A DNA stretch of 64,000 nucleotides from Strongyloides papillosus (Eukaryota > Nematoda > Chromadorea > Rhabditida > Strongyloididae): NCBI GenBank assembly GCA_005656395.1, contig SRSI01000017.1, positions 496,001 through 560,000 of the forward strand. The letters run 5' to 3'. Both the position numbers and the translations under genes were made by a program. The notes beneath the pieces were generated by a model that was given only the letters and a program-made list of their open reading frames with translations, had not been told where the DNA came from and did no database searches. Below, in pieces: positions 36,890-47,674 of the stretch. Every line of letters starts with the position of its first letter. Position 1 is the stretch's first letter.

Positions 36890-37488
36890 TCATGATTATA
36901 AAATTTTTAAAATAATCCAATACTATCAATATCTTTAATCATTTATTGACATGCATGCCCCTTTTATGCAGTCATTTACTTAGTTATTTGTTGAAATCAG
37001 AGATAACCCTCCCTCGAGTTATGATGCCATACAACCCTTTATAGTATTGCTACACATTACACATTATTTGAAAAGAAAGAAAACTAATTCATATATTTGT
37101 CAAATTTCAATAACATTCATAAATCCAGTCCATAAAAATCTAAACTCGCATATTTGTTTAAATTCAATAATAACTACATTATTTCCGTTAAACACATCAT
37201 TGTATATTTGTCAGCATCATAGCTCCTTAAAAATCTGATAAACATATATATTTGTAACTTGATTTACTTCATTATATTTGTAACTTGCTTCGCTTTATTA
37301 AGTAATATGCTTTGCTTTGAAAAAAAGAAAAATTTTTATATATTACTCTTATAACATCATCTACGAGACGATACGACACTTACTTATATTTAACTCACCG
37401 CACAAACAGGATCAATCTTCAAACTAGCACCAATAATATTGCCAATCTTCTTTTCCCTTTCTTAGTTGGGAAAAAGGACCATAAGAAT
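36890..37488. other. Intergenic, AT-rich
   Basis: No clear exon. A pyrimidine-rich splice acceptor (TTTTCCCTTTCTTAG) ends at about 37,465, just ahead of the next small ORF. Confidence 0.45.
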
Positions 37489-37644
37489 ATGGGTAAAACT
37501 TCGTCTAAACTATTTCATCATTCAAGTAATCTTTATGGTCCTGTAGCAAATAAAGCATATCATGATGGGGATTCACATCTTTCACAAGAAAAAAACTTTA
37601 TGATGACTGCTAATAGTCTGAATTCAAGAAGTATAAATATATAA
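37489..37644 (+). CDS. 51-aa protein with myristoylation-type N terminus
   Basis: ATG at 37489 lies about 25 nt after a strong splice acceptor, a good configuration for trans-splicing. The product begins MGKTSSKLFHHSSN: Gly-2 and Ser-6 with nearby Lys match the N-myristoyltransferase recognition pattern plus a basic patch, as in small membrane-anchored signalling proteins. The rest is polar (AYHDGDSHLSQEKN). No homologue recognised. It is short, so chance is possible; the acceptor and the N-terminal motif together raise it above background. Confidence 0.4.
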   Translation: MGKTSSKLFHHSSNLYGPVANKAYHDGDSHLSQEKNFMMTANSLNSRSINI

Positions 37645-38114
37645 AATTTAATAATATACAAATTCACTGGAAATTGACATCCTAATGATAAAAGAGAGAC
37701 TTTATTATTAAACATAAATCATAAAGAGATAATTACAAGTAACAGAACATAATTACAAATATCAAGTCTCTTTACACAAATAAAAATAGTAAATTAGCAT
37801 AGCACAAGAATGACACCTGGACAAACCTTACTTAGAACGACGGTAGATATCGGCATCACCGAATGAATTTGTCTATAGGATGTTGGCAGCAGCAGAATCA
37901 GCCAATGAAGTAACTGGGTCTGAAGAAACATCAGTAGTGGGAGAATTAGGGTTCTCAACCTCAGTCCCTCCTGAACTAACTGGACGAATGATCAAAATAA
38001 ATAGATATTTAATATAAAATTGAGGTGAAATAAGAAAAATAATAATAGCAATAAAATATCAATTTAAATTGAATGAAAAATTGCTAATAATTATGATAAA
38101 ATTGGCGCTTAAAA
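37645..38114. other. Intergenic with minus-strand coding-like trace
   Basis: On the minus strand from about 37,996 to 37,832 there is a coding-like stretch (TEVENPNSPTTDVSSDPV, then TSLADSAAANIL), a TAG at 37873-37875, then 14 more sense codons in the same frame. It has the look of a broken C-terminal exon. Not called as a gene. Confidence 0.35.
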
Positions 38115-38828
38115 ATGCCATGTATAAAAACAGTCGAAAAGATCATGGAAATATCATTCCTTAAAAGATACCAAATAATGGTTCGCAGAGAATGCTATTT
38201 CTATACTATTATTGGTGGTTTACCACCATTTGCTACCAGGGACACTATAATCAACTTCTTATATCAAAGAGGTGTGATATTTCAAAAGGTAGAGTACCAG
38301 AGCATACCTGGTACCTTCAAGATTTCAGACACAGCTGAATCAAAAGTCCAGGATCTGGAGTTCCTAATGAAATTAAATAACTACGAGATTATGGTAGGAG
38401 AAGGGGAAAAGTACAAATGTTTCCTTGCGGAGAACAAGGAAATTAGAATCCAATTTATGGAAGATATCATAACGACAGCTCATATAAGAGTCTACATGGA
38501 CAAACATGGGTTCCCTAAACCGGATGTGGTAGATACAGGAAACAACACATTCTACCTCTACTCCCCAGAAGAACATAGTATCCTAACAGTGGAGTATCAT
38601 TTGGAGCAACTCCGAAACAACATCAAATTCCCTCACTTGTTTCATATGATAAGATTCCAGAGAAACGAGGAAACAAATGAGGATACCTCGTTGAAGAGAT
38701 TCCTGGAGGATATACTCCAGGAGGAACCAATGATGGTTGGTGGAAGCAAGGAAGCTTCCACCCAAACCGCGGGAGGCGCCCGTGCCATCAAAGGGCGCGG
38801 AAAACGCAAGCACAAGGAAGAACTCTAA
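38115..38828 (+). CDS. Orphan 237-aa protein with RRM-like fold pattern
   Basis: Single exon in sequence richer in G/C than its flanks. Residues about 27-95 show an RNA-recognition-motif-like order: a strand YFYTIIGGLPPFATRDTIIN with the GGLP turn, a helix, a Gly turn (YQRGVIFQKVEY), GTFKISDTAES in the place of RNP1, and a second helix. The canonical aromatic RNP1 residues are missing, so this is only a fold-level guess. The C terminus is strongly basic (GGARAIKGRGKRKHKEEL), consistent with nucleic-acid binding. No intron or membrane segment. It converges with the minus-strand ORF at 39032-39300. Confidence 0.5.
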   Translation: MPCIKTVEKIMEISFLKRYQIMVRRECYFYTIIGGLPPFATRDTIINFLYQRGVIFQKVEYQSIPGTFKISDTAESKVQDLEFLMKLNNYEIMVGEGEKYKCFLAENKEIRIQFMEDIITTAHIRVYMDKHGFPKPDVVDTGNNTFYLYSPEEHSILTVEYHLEQLRNNIKFPHLFHMIRFQRNEETNEDTSLKRFLEDILQEEPMMVGGSKEASTQTAGGARAIKGRGKRKHKEEL

Positions 38829-39031
38829 ATACTTTGTCTCCCATTATTTGTTATGTATGTATTCATTTAACTTCAATATAAAAATTTCATAAAATACACA
38901 TTGATAATTTATTAAATGTTAAAAACCCATAAAGCAAAAGTAGTGATAAAGATCTACAATAAAAGTTTAAAATAGAAAGCAGAAATAAGTAAATAAAGTA
39001 AAATAGAAATTTTGAGATAGATTCAAGAAAT

Positions 39032-39300
39032 CAGCCGCATTCTTCTTTAATATGACCACCTGTAGTAGATGAGGTAGAAGTTGGATGAAGAATAAAGCGA
39101 GGAGGTGGAATGAAAGTGTTACCATTCTGAGATTGGGAGAGGTGCACAACTGATGATAAAATCTCAGTAGTAGTAGCATGTTGGAGCTCAGTTAAGAAAT
39201 CCTGGAGAGCGGAGAGGCAAATAGTAGGTTCAGCGACCTTTTTTTTGATGGGAAGTACTTTTTCTTAAGTTTCTTGGCATTGTGAACGATTACATCTTTA
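39032..39300 (-). CDS. Orphan exon related to 40564-40761
   Basis: Open minus-strand frame without its own early ATG, probably a terminal exon after an acceptor near 39,300 (TGTTTGTAG). It reads Lys-rich first (HNAKKLKKKYFPSKKK), then PTICLSALQDFLTELQHAT and ends GGHIKEECG. It aligns with the downstream minus ORF: PTICLSALQDFL versus PTVVFSTPQNFL, a central Ser/Asn-rich stretch, and HIKEECG versus HIKEGCE at the C terminus. This marks a local duplication. Function unknown. Confidence 0.4.
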
Positions 39301-40563
39301 AAGATATCTACAAACAGTTAAATAGAAATATAACTTGTAAGTTGAAACGTACCAAGAACTTGAAGTGCAATAATAAAAAGGAAGTAACGAAAAATAGCAT
39401 TCAGCTGTCCGAGATGCTATCAACATCGCCGGTAATCTCGCGCAAGTTATCAGAGACAGCTATTTTTACTGGAAAATTGAAATAATTATTAGATTAAATA
39501 CACTAATTAAATAAAATAAATCATAGAAAGTTCCAAATATGGAAGGTGAATGAAAGAATTATCGTGAAAACATAAAATAAGATTAACAATCATTTATGTA
39601 TAAATTATGTTATCAAGAAATGATAAGATGTGAAAGATCAAGAATAAATGATCAATATGTGGCCAAGACCACAAAATAACAATATATAAACTAGTTACGT
39701 TTACCATTTATTAAGTTGTTGTTTTAGTTATTAATAATAAATGTGTTGAATAAAGTATAGATTTATTACAATTATACTTGAAATAAAATATTTCAACAAA
39801 AGAAATTTGATGTTGAAATACTTTTTACAATTTCAAAAAGTAAACAAAAAAATTGAAAGTTACTACAGAAAAAAGAGAACTTTTTCCAAAGTTACCCCGA
39901 GGGATGTAATGCGCACAATAAAATTAAGGAATAGTAACATAACAACGTAGAAAAACAACAGGTAAAAAGAAAAGGGAATGATAAATAAAAGTCCATGAAT
40001 TAAAAAAGTGTGTTACAATAAAATGAAGAAATAAATAAAGATAAAAGTACAAAATTAAAAAGTGAAGGTACATCTCATTAAGAAAAGGCAAAGATAATAA
40101 AAAATATAATTTTTATCATAAATTATTTTATAAATATCTTTATATATTGTCATGTCTATTTTTATTAAATAAAGTCTAGTAACAAATCTTTTCCTTATTT
40201 TTTTCGAATTTGCTACACAACACTATTTATTTAACCATAAATTTAATATAAAGTTACTGTTGATATTTATTTATAAATAGCATATTGGTAAAAGAATATT
40301 AAATTATAGTATGTTGTAGAAAAGAAATATTAAAGTCACTGCGTATCGAAATCCTAGCCTATAAATAAAGCTCTTTCTATTGTAAATCTTCACTTTTAAC
40401 ATAAGATGTATTGTAATATTTTTTTGCTTTAATGATAATAAAAGATTTTATTGTAATATATCCTGTGTTTCATCCTAAAAAACTCAAAACCACTACAACG
40501 AGTAGAAGGTAAAAAAATAATAAATTAAGACAAAAAATAAATGTGTAAAGACAAATTAAAAAT
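39301..40563. other. Intergenic, AT-rich
   Basis: Lies between the two related minus-strand ORFs. No convincing exon. The plus frame at 39282-39485 is probably random. Confidence 0.45.
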
Positions 40564-40761
40564 TTATTCACATCCCTCTTTAATATGGGGTTCAGCCGGA
40601 GGTGGAAGATTAGAGGCTGAATGAAGTGAGAAACGGTGAGTCAATTGAGAAGCATTACCATCAGTAGAAGTTAAAAGTTGTTTAACCAATGGAAGAACAT
40701 TAGAAGTAGATTGAAGATAATTTAAGAAATTTTGGGGAGTTGAAAAAACAACAGTTGGCAT
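40564..40761 (-). CDS. Orphan 65-aa ORF, paralogue of 39032-39300
   Basis: Starts MPTVVFSTPQNFLNYLQ and ends LPPPAEPHIKEGCE. Similar in start, length and C terminus to the minus-strand exon at 39032-39300. Immediately upstream (plus-strand 40776-40864) is a perfect 16-bp inverted repeat that may form a hairpin in the leader or promoter. No recognised domain. Confidence 0.4.
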   Translation of the reverse strand: MPTVVFSTPQNFLNYLQSTSNVLPLVKQLLTSTDGNASQLTHRFSLHSASNLPPPAEPHIKEGCE

Positions 40762-40775
40762 ATGGGTTGTTGAGC

Positions 40776-40864
40776 GGGAGTATGTACACTAGTCTTAATT
40801 GGCTCATGCATTTGATTAAAATGTATAATATAATTATTTTAAAAAAGGTAGTGTACATACTCCC
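40776..40864. repeat. 89-bp hairpin with 16-bp perfect arms
   Basis: Arms GGGAGTATGTACACTA (40776-40791) and TAGTGTACATACTCCC (40849-40864) are exact reverse complements around a 57-bp A/T-rich spacer. It lies just upstream of the minus-strand ORF at 40564-40761. It may be a MITE remnant or an RNA hairpin; no clear target duplication is seen. Confidence 0.7.
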
Positions 40865-41436
40865 ATGTTTAGTATAATGTTAACTGGCATACCACGACAT
40901 TTTTTTATACCATAAAATTGTAACAACAGTAATTTATTGAAAGATTATTAAAAATTTTAGGAAATGTTGCAGATATATCAATTTTTGGAATATTTCATAA
41001 AAATTTTGTATATCGAAAATTTTTACAACCCACTTTTATTTTATTCAAGAAAAGAGCAATTAAAAAAATGTGTTTTGAAAAATTACTAGGAACTTAAAAA
41101 GAAGTTCGAATAATATGTACAGATTACGATAATTGTAATTATTGCAGGTATGATATTTTCTAGAAAATGAAATTAATTTAACTATAATTAATATTACTAT
41201 GTATATTTAATTGTTTAATTTTTGGTTTTTAATATAAATAAATTTAAAGTTTATTATACTTGTCAAGATTAAGCGATAATACTTGAAAAGCTCTACAGGA
41301 ATCCTCACTAAGAGCAAGAAGAGTGTAGGTAAAGAAATACCAAAAATAAAAGGTACTACTACACTTTTGAATTCCTGGCTAACTAAAGAACTTGATAATA
41401 AATTATGTAAAATTTATAATGAATTTGTTGATGATT
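40865..41436. other. Intergenic, AT-rich
   Basis: No gene supported; lies downstream of the astacin-like gene. The plus frame at 41283-41498 lacks support. Confidence 0.45.
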
Positions 41437-42653
41437 TTATGAAATTTCTTTCTGACTTTCCGTTTTATTTTCTCCTACTTCTTTGTAAGAAATACTGAAA
41501 GAGATATTTTCCTTTCTAGCATAAAGCACGAAAAACACTTCATTAGATAATGGAGGAAGGTTTAAATTTGAAGTATTTCTACATAGATACATGCCTGCAC
41601 TGCCTTTATCTTTGCGAATTAATACGTCTAAGAATGATCCAAAAGATGAACAATTAGATTCTGTAAATGTTATATTTTTAACAGTGACTGATATATTTCT
41701 TCCTTGTTCTGAAGTAATGTTGAGATAGAAAGTGGTACTAGTAAGATTTATTGAAAACTCCTGTTCACTAGAATTTGCTTTTAAAGGGCCTTTTATTGTA
41801 TATTTAACTGTAGTGCTCTGATTATTGAAGTTTTCACAATTTGTTCCAGAGAGATATTCTGGGCATTTACATTTGTTTTTTTCTTTTGGATAAGGATATC
41901 CACCATACTTACAGTTATTTGGAATTGTAGAACCACCGCAATAATAGTAAAAAATATGTTTGTAAAAATTGTGACGGAAGGGCCTCCCGAAGCCAGAAGG
42001 ATGTTGATCATTCTTATATAATAAAACTTCATAAGTAGGTTTATTGTCATTACTTCCAAAGTCAGGACCAAAAAACATTGGAGATCTAAAGTCAAATTCT
42101 GTATCATTCAAATATTTTATATAACTTGAATTTGTGATATTATAGTATTGTATAAATTCACTTTTAACATTACTAATAGTAACATTTACGTCAATATCTC
42201 TGTCAGGTCGTCTAACCTCTGGAATTATGTCTAGAGCAATACCTAAATAGAATCTCAAAAGTGTATGGTTGGTATAGTCATTTTCACTCAATGATATATT
42301 AGTAGGACAAGATGTGCTATTAGATAACTCTACTATACTTTTGCCTTCCTTGGATATATCAAAATTAATTCCTATTTCATTTTGAATTCGACTTGTTTGT
42401 TTTCTAAAATCAAGGCACGTATTTCTTCTAAGTTGATTAAAAATTGTATGCAATTTGGTACTAATACTATCATTGCTAAAATAATACTTGTTTAACTTCG
42501 GACTTATGTAATATGGTGGACGTTGTTTTGCTAATGACGTACTTTCTTCAATTGTCTTACTCTTTGACTTAAAAAAGTATTATTTTTAAATTAGAAACTT
42601 ACATTTTCTGCTATACATAATGGAACTAGCAAAATTAAGAAAAAAATCTTCAT
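41437..42653 (-). CDS. Catalytically dead astacin-like protein (astacin-EGF-CUB)
   Basis: Secreted protein of 393 aa. Exon 1 (42603-42653) encodes a signal peptide (MKIFFLILLVPLCIAEN); a 35-nt intron (42568-42602) leads to exon 2 (41437-42567). The fold follows nematode astacins: NTCLDF as in the TCIxF start, RPDRDIDV as in RxDRDxYV, and SPMFFGPDF in place of SxMHYGxxxF. An EGF-like module with NNCKYGGY, KCKCPEYLSGTNC and a CUB-like C terminus complete it. The zinc site HExxHxxGxxHE is gone: residues 123-134 read FYLGIALDIIPE. All three His ligands are replaced and the catalytic Glu is Tyr. The Met of the Met-turn remains. The frame is intact with many N-glycosylation sites, so it looks like a maintained pseudoenzyme, perhaps a binding protein or inhibitor, rather than a pseudogene. 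Confidence 0.85.
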
Positions 42654-45600
42654 TATTCAATAAAAATATGAAAAATGATTATGATACATTAAAGAAATTT
42701 GAAGATTAAATACAATTTTTTGACAGCACAGATCTTGTTAAATAAATAGAAAATTTGTATTATTTTAATAATCAAACAAAAACTTTAAAATAATATATTG
42801 TTAAAAATCAAATTTAACATGACTATCACAAAATCAGTTAAAAACATCAAGTTTTTACTTTAAAATTGCTTGTAAACATTTAATAATTTCAAATAACCTT
42901 TATTGCATGACTAATAAAAATATCAAAAAATATTTCTTAAATAAATCAATGTATTAAAGTTATCTTTTTATATAAAATTCTAGATTATTTTGCTTTAAAT
43001 ATATACTATGTTAATGTCTATAAAGTTATTTTTTATTGTTAAAAAACTAAAGATTTTATCAGAATTTGATTTTTAAGTAAAATTGTTTATCATTCTTTTA
43101 GCAAAAAATAAGAAAATTTATTACGCATTTCAAATGTTAAATAGTTTGTTTCTATCGATAAATTATAGATGTGTTTTAAAAAGAACTGAACAATGTTTAA
43201 GACATTATTTTTAAAACTATTAATATTTTATAAACGATAAAAAGAAAAATAAATTTTAGTCTACAAAATACATGTTTTATTAAATTAATAAAAATACATA
43301 AAAAATAATTGATGCCTAAAAAATGAAAAAAATGTTTATGGAATAAAATTTTCTAAATATTATATCTATTCTTTCTTTTGACAATCTTTCTATCTATTTT
43401 TCTTGAAGCATTTCTAAATATTTAACTTTAAAAATGCAATTAGATAAATTTGTTTCACTGGCTAATATAATAAAAAAAATCTATTTTAAATACATTTTCC
43501 TAACATTTTGCTTTAATTTTTTTATAAATCACAATCGAAACAACGAACATCTTATGTCATGTTAAACATAGATTTTATAAAATTAAAAGATTACGTTATT
43601 GACATGAAGTGTCATATAAATTCAATTATTAAAAATGCTTTATAATTTTTTCTACACAAATCTTGTATAAGATAGTTCCTCATTTTTATTAAAATCTTAG
43701 TAAAAGCATGTTGCAAATGAAATTTTGTTCAGATAAAAGCATACAAATTTTTATTAATATAAATAATAAAACAATCACAAACTATTTACCCATTTTTAAG
43801 TATTTTTTATTCTTATATAATCAATATATATTAAAACTTATTTTTTATCACAGTTTCTTCATTAAAATCTTCTTTTACAAACTATCAAAATTAGAATATT
43901 TTTCAAAAATAAAGGAAGAACGTCGAAAACTTAAGTATTTTGTTTATTTAAGTTCTTATAAGATGTTTTAAAATAATTTTATACCATATTTTTGCCTAAA
44001 TACTCTTTAATAAAGAATACTTTTTCTATTAAAAATTCCATAGTATCCATGGCCTAATTGCTTTTTGATTTTAAAATATTTACTGATTAATGAACTGGAT
44101 ATCAGATTTTTATGCATTCTTAGGATGAAAGTGCTATTTGACTTTAATTTTCACTGATTACATAAAAAATATTGTAGCTATCTAAATAACAATTTGAAAT
44201 CAATTATTTGTAGCTTTTAAAAATTTTGTCATTATATAGTTTTCTACTAAATTTCCGTATTTCTATAATTTATAAAAATAAGTGCAATTTTAGTATAGAT
44301 TTTTGATAAAGTTTTGAACTTCCTTATATCTTCTGATGTTTGATACTGTGTATAGTACTATATGTGATATAAAAATATAACGACGTCAAATTAACTATTT
44401 CTTAAATATGTGAATTAAAAATGATAATTTTAAAAGATCTTATGATCATATTCTTAAATACCTATATTATAAGTATTTTTCTTATTGTTGTATTTAAATC
44501 ATATTTACGTTTAAAACATCGTGATATAACTCATTAAAATTTTTTGTAGATTTAACAAGAAACAAACAAAGTAGTGTCAAACTTTGGGAATATTACAAGC
44601 AAAAATATTCTCTGAATTTTGATAAACAAAAAAATTATTGTGAGGAATATCAAAATTCCAGTAAAGATAATTGAAAGAAAATATATATCAAGAATTTTTC
44701 TGTAAGTTAAAGGAATAATGTTAAATATTTTTTTAAATTAAGAAATTTAAAAATTGGTTTCTTACAAAATTGAATGAAAATATTTTTTGATACTAAAAGA
44801 AATATTTTTTCTCCAGTTAATGTTTCACCAGCTTTCGTGCAATTTTGCAAAAAAATTCTTCCTCAATTTTTTATTTGTATGCAAAGTACAAATTTTATTT
44901 TTTTCTATGAAAATGTAGTGTAATATGAAATTATTTTCCATTGTTTAAATAATATATGATTCCTATGATTTTTTAAATTTTAATTACACTATATTTATTG
45001 TTTCATCTATTTTGATGACTTATAAAGTAATCTATTTTTTAATTAGATATTGACAGTACTTACTAAAATAAATAACTCTTGTTGTAATTCTAATGTTTAT
45101 TATTATTTAGATATCGTAATACCGTGTATTTATTTTACGTTTTTTATGTACTTTACTAAAATGCAGTTTTAAACGTTCATTTACTATGCTTTAAAAGTTT
45201 AATTTCATGTTTTGAGTTTATAAAATTTTAAATATTTATGTAAAAAGAAAGGATTTTAGTTTTATGTGCATTTTTCATATAAAGTTAAATGAATATACAC
45301 AAGAAATTGTGAATACTTGACAATGTGACCATTTGTTTATTAAAGATCAATATTTTAGTCTCTTATAAAAATTGAATACATAAGAATTAGTAACAATTTT
45401 ACTAAAAAATAATAATTAAAGTTCTCCAAACTTAAATATTTGTTTGACCAAGTGAACATATTCGTTTCTCATTGCTACTTTATTTTTATCGTGTTGTAGT
45501 TATAATCTACTTAAAAAAACCTTAACTTCAACTTTCATGTACTATAATTATAAAAAAAGAATAAAATTTTTAACTAAAATATAGAAAATGAAATCAAAAT

Positions 45601-46404
45601 AAGTATAAAATATGTTTTTTAAGTTAAGTGATATTATAAAGGTATTATTCTTTAAAGTTATATGAATATTCAGTAATATTGTACTAACTTAGTTTATACG
45701 ATAATTATTCATTTTATGAGTTTTGTTACATTTTTCATCAAATTCTATTCAATAACACGTCTTCTTTTAAAATGCTACTTTTAAATAAAGTTTTAAAACG
45801 CACTCTATGACTCAATCAGACATTTTATGTACATCGGAAAGTTTTACCTTCATTTTTATATCATTAATAAAAAAGTAATCAAAAAAATCTATGTTGAAGT
45901 AAACATTTTATTGACATAAAAACCTTAAAAGAAATTATCTAAATTTTAAAACAGTTATATTCAATTTATGCTACTGATTTATGCGTATATTTCAATATTA
46001 TTTTTACTACATCAAACTACTTTAAGCATTTTTACTTACTTAGAAAGATTGATCATTTAGAAAGTACTATTGTTTATATTACTTTTTATAGTAGTCAGTT
46101 AATACGAAATGATTAAGTTTTGTGTGTATTATACAAACCATAAAAGAAATTACTTTAATAACAAATTTATTTAATTTTTAATTTCATTAAGAAGAATTAT
46201 GCTAATTAAATAGATATTTTAAGATTGAAATTTGTGTTATTGTAAACTGATAAGAACTTAAAGCAGTTTTATTTATGAAATACACACTTCGGCATAGTAT
46301 TATTCTAATAATTTAAACAAACAACATATAACGCTAAAATAATTTAAAGGCTATTGGACATATAACATAAAATTAAAGTTAAAAATTGTAAACAATGATT
46401 TGAA
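42654..46404. other. 3.75-kb AT-rich gene desert
   Basis: No exon, RNA gene or bounded element recognised. The plus frame at 43708-43971 is Lys/Phe/Ile/Tyr-rich and random-looking. Confidence 0.55.
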
Positions 46405-46997
46405 CATTACTTCTATCTTATTTAAAAGTATTTCCTAAATATACAATTGGTAAAAGACTGAAAGAAAAACATTGAAGAGATAATTTTTATAAAATCCAAA
46501 TTTTACTGAGATTAATAGTAATTTTTAAAATATTTATTAAAAAATTTAATTTTCAACAACAACAATTTTTAAAGTTTGTCAATCACATGTTAAAAACATT
46601 TGACAAAGTAAGCTTAAACAAAAATAACATGTTAAAAGTATAAAAATGAATAAAATACTAAAATATTCTAATGCTATTACTTCAGTACTATCAAGGTGAA
46701 TTATTAATTTTGGTGTGTTTAATTTATAAAAAGCGATTTTATTTTTAAATCTTTAGTTATTAGATACTTTTACAAAGTTTAATGCGTTTAATCTCCATAT
46801 CTAATAAACTTCAATTTGTTGTTGTTTCTTTTTGGTATACAGGAAGTCATCCTGAAGCGAATTTGCTTTAGATAAGAAATGTATATTTACAAATTATTGT
46901 CTCTTGAAAAAAGAGATACATGGAATTTATCTGATTATAAATTAATCTTAATCACTTGACTATAAATTTTTTTTAACATATAAGCGTGACAAACTGT
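46405..46997. repeat. Dispersed ~600-bp repeat, copy 2
   Basis: Same order of conserved blocks as 34315-34918: GAAAAACATT, then AAACAAAAATAACAT, TTTGTTGTTGTTTC, GGTATA, CTGAAGCGAA, TGTCTCTTGAAAAAAGAG and ATCTTAATCACTTG. It ends near AAGCGTGACAAAC, just before an imperfect hairpin. Class unknown. Confidence 0.7.
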
Positions 46998-47013
46998 CTA
47001 TATAAGGGGTAAA

Positions 47014-47099
47014 GGTACACTAACCGTTTTGGGTTAGTATGTATTTACCTGTAACACGAAGGAGGCAAATAAATACTAGCCCAATAAGGCCAGTGTACC
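47014..47099. repeat. 86-bp hairpin with 25-bp imperfect arms
   Basis: Arms 47014-47038 (starting GGTACACTAACC) and 47075-47099 (ending CCAGTGTACC) pair at 20 of 25 positions. Size and the GTACACTA/AGTGTAC core recall the hairpin at 40776-40864, suggesting a shared family. It sits between repeat copy 2 and the transposase pseudogene. Confidence 0.6.
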
Positions 47100-47674
47100 G
47101 TTGCCTGATTTAATAACTTTGTCCCTTTATCCCATAATTGTCTTATAGTAATAAATAAAAGCGTTTTATCTTATCATTCTATCGCTACAACGAAAGTAAA
47201 ATGATGAACAATTCTTATGCAATATGCTACTTGTACAATTATTTTCAAAAAGGAGGCTGTAAAAATACATGTTTAATGTTATCAATGAATTCAAAATAAT
47301 GAAACATTTTATGAAATATATTTATGTTGTATTTATGATACAAAAAATCGCGTGAGAAATACAATATTTTAGATGGCATTTGAAAAAATAACTACGGCAT
47401 TTCATATATAATCTTCATAATCTATAAATATTTTTAACTTTCTCATTTAAAAAAGTGGTTTGTTAAAACAAAAAGTAATACATTTTTTACTTAATACAAA
47501 TTGATAGTCTAAACAATCAGATAAAAATCTATAATCAAAAATATTGTATCATAAATAATGATCAGATTTTTAACATTAACATTTAATAATAAAACTACAT
47601 TTTGTAATTTATCATTTGGAATATTTTATTTGCAATTATTAAGCAGTGAAATTTATATAATCATATTCTTCAAA

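Noticed and set aside
37479..37545. Inverted repeat AGGACCATA / TATGGTCCT around the 51-aa ORF start
   Set aside because: Only nine exact pairs; could be chance, and part of it is coding in the proposed ORF.
39070..39090. TGAGGTAGAAGTTGG, resembling let-7 on the plus strand
   Set aside because: Mismatches within the highly conserved mature sequence; it lies over the antisense of an apparent coding exon.
43708..43971. 87-codon ORF in the gene desert
   Set aside because: Composition follows base content, with no domain and no neighbouring splice sites.
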